From: CAZWBR01 sp964632305
Lineage (GTDB): Bacteria > Bacteroidota > Bacteroidia > Bacteroidales > Prolixibacteraceae
NCBI GenBank assembly: GCA_964632305.1
Contig: CAZWBR010000008.1
Span: 1-64,000, forward strand
Direction of reading: 5' to 3'
DNA length: 64,000 bases
Shown here piece by piece: positions 60,387 through 64,000 of the stretch. A program made the translations under genes and the position numbers. Within the stretch, counting starts at the first letter, position 1; every line of letters begins with the position of its first letter. The notes under the pieces were generated by a model. That model saw only the letters and a program-made list of their open reading frames with translations, was not told where the DNA came from and made no database searches.

Positions 60387-61628
60387 TTACGTGACACTTC
60401 CTTTAGGAATTGGAAACCGAGGAAAACAAGCAACAAAAAATAAGATCATATAATAAAAATGTCGGTTGGTAACATCCTGAGAAAAAGCTGACAAAATGAA
60501 AATAAAAAAGAAGAAAAAATGGACTAATCGGTTGTCTATACCGTTAAAACGCAACCATCTGGATAAACCCTTGTAAAAAAACACATAATATAACAAGCCG
60601 GCAGGAATACCCCAGATTAAAAAAACAAAGGAAATTCCATTGGGAGTAACCTTCCTGTTTTCGTAGCTAACATCCTTATCTTTTGCGACTTCACTCAAAA
60701 AAACACCAGTCATTGGACTTTCCTTCAAAATTTCAAAATGATATACCGCAGCACCGAAACGAGACGTTCTATTATACTGGGCTTCATCAACCTGTTCAGT
60801 AATTTTACTACTCATAAAATCCATCTTCCATACATAAGAATAAGCAATCAAAACGACAATGAGCACAATCGGAATATATAGAATTGCCCATTCAACCTTT
60901 TTATTTAATATAAAAATCGAAATGAAAATCAAGAATAACACAATATACCCTGTCGTGGAAAAAGTGGTTAATAAAGCAGTTATAAGTACAATATTCTTTC
61001 TTGAAAAAACCGGATCTCTATTAATGTAAATATTGATTAGTATAGCCAGATTAAGGAATACGGCAAACATTCCCGGTTCCCAGAATGCTCCACAATTCCT
61101 GGGTGTAAGAGTTAAATCCTGACCATGCTGATGATGGTATGTAAAAAATATCAATGTCTTACTCAAATAACCATCTGGAATATTACCTGATCCAATCGGT
61201 CGGATTAAAGAACCAATACTGCCTTTAATAGCCTCCTGAACCCCGAAGAAAAACTGTGTTGGATATAGCAACAATGATACAATTGATAGAAAGTACATGA
61301 AACCAACAAACGTGATATTAATACGGTATTTAACAATTTCCAAAACCATATAACAAATTAAAAATTTCACCGTCATACCGATGAAATTGGTCACTGAAAT
61401 GTAGATATTAGGAAAAAGAACGGACTGCAATAAAAAAGCAATCAACAATGGAGAAACAATAACAAAAAACAAATTACTGAATTTCCGATTCCTCTTAAAG
61501 AAGTAAAAAGAAACAATAGCAAGAAACCCGACATGGATAAAGAATGAAGCCCTGAAAATAAACTCAAAACCCGTCAGTGCAACAATACTCCCAATAAAGA
61601 AATAATCTATTTTAATATCTTCATTCAT
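60387..61628 (-). CDS. wzy: O-antigen/polysaccharide polymerase, Wzy-like
   Basis: The 413-residue protein has about ten or eleven hydrophobic segments and a long periplasmic loop (about 130-185, including HHQHGQDLTLTPRNCGAFWEPG), typical of Wzy polymerases. Sequence conservation in the family is low, so the call rests on topology, context and the 'RNCGAFWEPGMFA' stretch seen in O-antigen ligase/polymerase members. The start directly abuts the flippase stop (0 bp), so they are coupled. Confidence 0.8.
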   Translation of the reverse strand: MNEDIKIDYFFIGSIVALTGFEFIFRASFFIHVGFLAIVSFYFFKRNRKFSNLFFVIVSPLLIAFLLQSVLFPNIYISVTNFIGMTVKFLICYMVLEIVKYRINITFVGFMYFLSIVSLLLYPTQFFFGVQEAIKGSIGSLIRPIGSGNIPDGYLSKTLIFFTYHHQHGQDLTLTPRNCGAFWEPGMFAVFLNLAILINIYINRDPVFSRKNIVLITALLTTFSTTGYIVLFLIFISIFILNKKVEWAILYIPIVLIVVLIAYSYVWKMDFMSSKITEQVDEAQYNRTSRFGAAVYHFEILKESPMTGVFLSEVAKDKDVSYENRKVTPNGISFVFLIWGIPAGLLYYVFFYKGLSRWLRFNGIDNRLVHFFFFFIFILSAFSQDVTNRHFYYMILFFVACFPRFPIPKGSVT

Positions 61629-63029
61629 CTATTTATTCCAAATTCCCACGGCCCTTTTCTGGATAAGGCGTTTAAATTGAATAGGCTCCCATATTGCATT
61701 AATAAATGACCACAATATCATAACCACCACTACACCATGTAATCCCCACCATCTTCCCAAAATAATAGCAAATGGGATATGAAGTAATGATTGAAAAAAA
61801 GTTACCAGGAACTGCAATGATATTTTACCAACTCCGTTCATAAAGTTTCGATATAAAATACTCCTGGAATAAAAAATAAAATAGAAAAACAGCAAAAACA
61901 ACAATAAAAAGTCTGGTTTTATGGTGTTCTGCAACCAAAACCTATAAACCATTGGCGAAATAACAATCATAATCAATCCAGCAGCAATCAAGAAGAGGAG
62001 TAACTGATTTAATCTCCTAACAATATTGTGTATCCATGCTGCATCCTCCTTTACAAAAGCTTCTGTTGCTGCTGACCATAAAGGGTTAACAAATGTAGAA
62101 AATATCATTATTAATACGTAGATGTATTTATAGGCAATATTGAATTCAGTCACTTTTTCTAATCCACATATATGAGCAATAATAATATTGTTACTTTGAT
62201 ACAATACCAATGCCGTAATCTGGATCAAAAAAAAACGTACTCCCAGAGAAAAAATGGATTGCACATGGCTCTTTGAAAAATAGCCCAGAGATGGAATTAT
62301 AATCCGGTATCGGGTTAGAAATAAATAAACAAATGCGATTACCAAAGGAAAAATTTGCGAAACAGATAACGCAACTCCAATATAAAGTAATGAAGACGAG
62401 GTCGTCTTTGTGATCAGAAATACAACTCCCAAAGAAAGACTATGACCTAAAAGACCTATAAGAGCTGGGATGGCTGGTTCCTGATCTGCCGTTAGTAACG
62501 TACTTATTATATTTACAACAAAACGAATACAAAAGGTCCCAGTAACGATAATAGCAAGAACTTCTAAATCAGAAGATAATTCCAATGGAGCATTTAACAC
62601 AATAGCCCAATTGATAAAATTGGAAATCCCAAGAAAAACGATAAAAATGAAAGCACTAATCAAAACCAAAATGAAAAATGCTGTACTCACATATTTTTTA
62701 ACATCTTCATCATTTTGCCTGGCTTTTGCTTCCGCATATTTATTTCGTAATCCATGCCCCAGACCGATATCAAAAAAAGCAAACCAGGCAATAAGAGTTG
62801 TGAGTGTTATCCAGACTCCATATTCCTTTGTTCCCAAATAATTCAATGTAACAGGCACCAACATTAAGCTAACCAGAACATTTAATGCCTGAGACACAAA
62901 TAAAAAGACAATGTTTTTTTTATATTTTACACTTCGAACGCTACCTTGAAAAATCTCCTTGATTTTGTTACAGAACATTTTTGATGCTTCTCTATTTAAT
63001 CTTTCAACCAATATCCTATAATCGTCCAT
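61629..63029 (-). CDS. wzx: polysaccharide flippase, Wzx-like
   Basis: A 466-residue MATE/RfbX-type membrane protein with 12-14 hydrophobic helices; the first ones read NIVFLFVSQALNVLVSLMLVPVTLNYLG and WITLTTLIAWFAFFDIGLGHGLRNKYAEA, typical of Wzx. It exports lipid-linked oligosaccharide units across the inner membrane. Starting at 63029 overlaps the dehydrogenase by 14 bp; another Met at residue 18 (62978) is possible. Its place with Wzy defines a Wzx/Wzy-type polysaccharide. Confidence 0.88.
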   Translation of the reverse strand: MDDYRILVERLNREASKMFCNKIKEIFQGSVRSVKYKKNIVFLFVSQALNVLVSLMLVPVTLNYLGTKEYGVWITLTTLIAWFAFFDIGLGHGLRNKYAEAKARQNDEDVKKYVSTAFFILVLISAFIFIVFLGISNFINWAIVLNAPLELSSDLEVLAIIVTGTFCIRFVVNIISTLLTADQEPAIPALIGLLGHSLSLGVVFLITKTTSSSLLYIGVALSVSQIFPLVIAFVYLFLTRYRIIIPSLGYFSKSHVQSIFSLGVRFFLIQITALVLYQSNNIIIAHICGLEKVTEFNIAYKYIYVLIMIFSTFVNPLWSAATEAFVKEDAAWIHNIVRRLNQLLLFLIAAGLIMIVISPMVYRFWLQNTIKPDFLLLFLLFFYFIFYSRSILYRNFMNGVGKISLQFLVTFFQSLLHIPFAIILGRWWGLHGVVVVMILWSFINAIWEPIQFKRLIQKRAVGIWNK

Positions 63030-64000
63030 CTACAAAATCCTTATTGAAAAAACCTTTAACGTCATAGATAATACCGGAATCATTTACCAATCTCTTTAGA
63101 TTAATATCTTTGAATTGCTTGTGAGAAACAGCTAATACAACTGCATCATATTGATTCCCATTCATCGCAGGAAGTATTTCCAATCCATATTCATGTTTTA
63201 TATCGTCAGCACTAGCCAAAGGATCATAAATATCCACCTGCAATCCAAATCCCCGAAGTTCATGAATAATATTAATCACTTTTGTATTCCGTATATCCGG
63301 ACAATTTTCTTTAAAGGTTATTCCCAACACCAGGACTTTTGCCCCTTTGACCCGAATATCCTTCTGAATCATCAGTTTTATCACCTCGGTAACTACATAC
63401 TTACCCATTCCATCGTTCAGCCTTCTCCCCGCCAGTATTATTTCAGGATGATAGCCATATTCCTGCGCTTTCTGAGCCAAATAATAGGGATCAACCCCAA
63501 TGCAATGCCCGCCAACCAAGCCGGGCTTAAAAGGAAGGAAATTCCATTTTGTAGCAGCCGCTTCAAGCACATCGTGTGTATCAATCCCCATCTGATTGAA
63601 TATCTTCGCCAACTCATTCACAAAGGCTATATTAATATCACGCTGACTGTTTTCAATTACCTTTGCGGCTTCCGCTACTCTAATTGAATTTGCCTTAAAG
63701 GTCCCGGCCTTAATAACCGATCGATAGACAGAATCAATAATCTCTGAAACTTCCGGGGTCGAACCGGAGGTGACTTTTTTTATATTTTCAACGGTATGCT
63801 CTTTATCCCCAGGATTAATGCGCTCAGGACTATACCCTGCAAAAAAATCAACATTTATCCTTAAGCCTGAAACCTTTTCCACTATCGGAATACAATCCTC
63901 TTCTGTCGCGCCGGGATAAACGGTCGACTCATAAACCACTATATCACCTTTTGATATTACCCTCCCTACAGTCTCTGATGCCTTTATAAGCGGAGTCAGA
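63016..64000 (-). CDS. UDP-N-acetylhexosamine 6-dehydrogenase, TviB/WbpA-like, partial
   Basis: The frame stays open to the right edge of the window, so the gene's 5' end is missing. Visible parts: KASETVGRVISKGDIVVYESTVYPG at the window edge, the catalytic-lysine region near AAKVIENSQRDINIAFVNE, the catalytic Cys in GLVGGHCIGVDPYY, and a C-terminal NAD-type domain from VLVLGITFKENCPDIRNTKV. The layout matches TviB/WbpA dehydrogenases that make UDP-GlcNAcA or GalNAcA. It starts the visible part of the island and probably supplies the uronic acid used in the chain. The last 15 bp overlap the flippase start. Confidence 0.92.
   Translation of the reverse strand, partial: LTPLIKASETVGRVISKGDIVVYESTVYPGATEEDCIPIVEKVSGLRINVDFFAGYSPERINPGDKEHTVENIKKVTSGSTPEVSEIIDSVYRSVIKAGTFKANSIRVAEAAKVIENSQRDINIAFVNELAKIFNQMGIDTHDVLEAAATKWNFLPFKPGLVGGHCIGVDPYYLAQKAQEYGYHPEIILAGRRLNDGMGKYVVTEVIKLMIQKDIRVKGAKVLVLGITFKENCPDIRNTKVINIIHELRGFGLQVDIYDPLASADDIKHEYGLEILPAMNGNQYDAVVLAVSHKQFKDINLKRLVNDSGIIYDVKGFFNKDFVDGRL

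Overview
The window looks like a chromosomal segment of a Bacteroidota bacterium, probably of the order Bacteroidales or Marinilabiliales. This rests on Bacteroidota-type promoters (TTTG, about 20 bp, TAnnTTTG), A-rich leaders without Shine-Dalgarno sequences, lipoproteins with the 'SC' type lipobox, TonB-dependent receptors with a carboxypeptidase-regulatory N-terminus, a FucP-type permease and a MurQ/MurK-type peptidoglycan sugar pair. No rRNA, tRNA or CRISPR array was found. The genus cannot be told from the sequence alone.

Left part (1-19 kb): a repeat-bearing gene-free leader, a secreted Ser/Gly-linker lipoprotein, a type-B carboxylesterase lipoprotein, a MuiA-like DUF4139 protein, a secreted unknown, a candidate small RNA, a FucP-family permease, a small Spy/CpxP-like lipoprotein, recR, a 1.2 kb gene-free repeat mosaic, amt, tcdA, a three-gene YtxH/holin-like membrane cluster, a decayed DUF1016 fragment, murQ and a MurK/GlcNAc-kinase-like gene (probable MurNAc salvage), and an AAA/DUF4143 ATPase.

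Central part (19.5-33.4 kb): a tightly packed plus-strand run that reads as one envelope and peptidoglycan recycling unit: tandem-domain GT2, DUF4922 (HxHxQ nucleotidyl-transfer type), SpoIID-like protein without signal peptide, AmpG-like permease with a large soluble insert, a GH3-C/class-C beta-lactamase fusion, an NlpC/P60 lipoprotein and a Tat-exported Ala-Glu epimerase. A second copy of the candidate small RNA lies convergently just behind it. TldD (Tat signal) and PmbA-like metallopeptidase genes follow.

33.5-40.3 kb, minus strand: a candidate phytate/organophosphate operon (TonB-dependent receptor, purple-acid-type phosphatase, beta-propeller phytase). The receptor is split by a frameshift at a run of eight G. 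An IS4-family element (40.3-41.6 kb) sits about 20 bp upstream of its start codon, so the native promoter has been separated from the operon.

41.7 kb to the end, minus strand: an AT-rich surface polysaccharide island read right to left: a TviB/WbpA-like dehydrogenase (running off the window), flippase, polymerase, several glycosyltransferases, PglC/PglD/PglE-like genes for a bacillosamine-type sugar, a second initiating sugar transferase and a second aminotransferase, an AsnB-like amidotransferase, an unusual long nucleotide-sugar dehydrogenase, an FAD oxidoreductase, a polysaccharide deacetylase, and a DPM1-like GT2 with a GT-C enzyme.

The strongest unexplained signals are the duplicated promoter-to-terminator small RNA, the composite peptidoglycan operon with its odd domain architectures, the phytate operon with a possible phase switch and an IS at its promoter, and several dispersed or periodic repeats.
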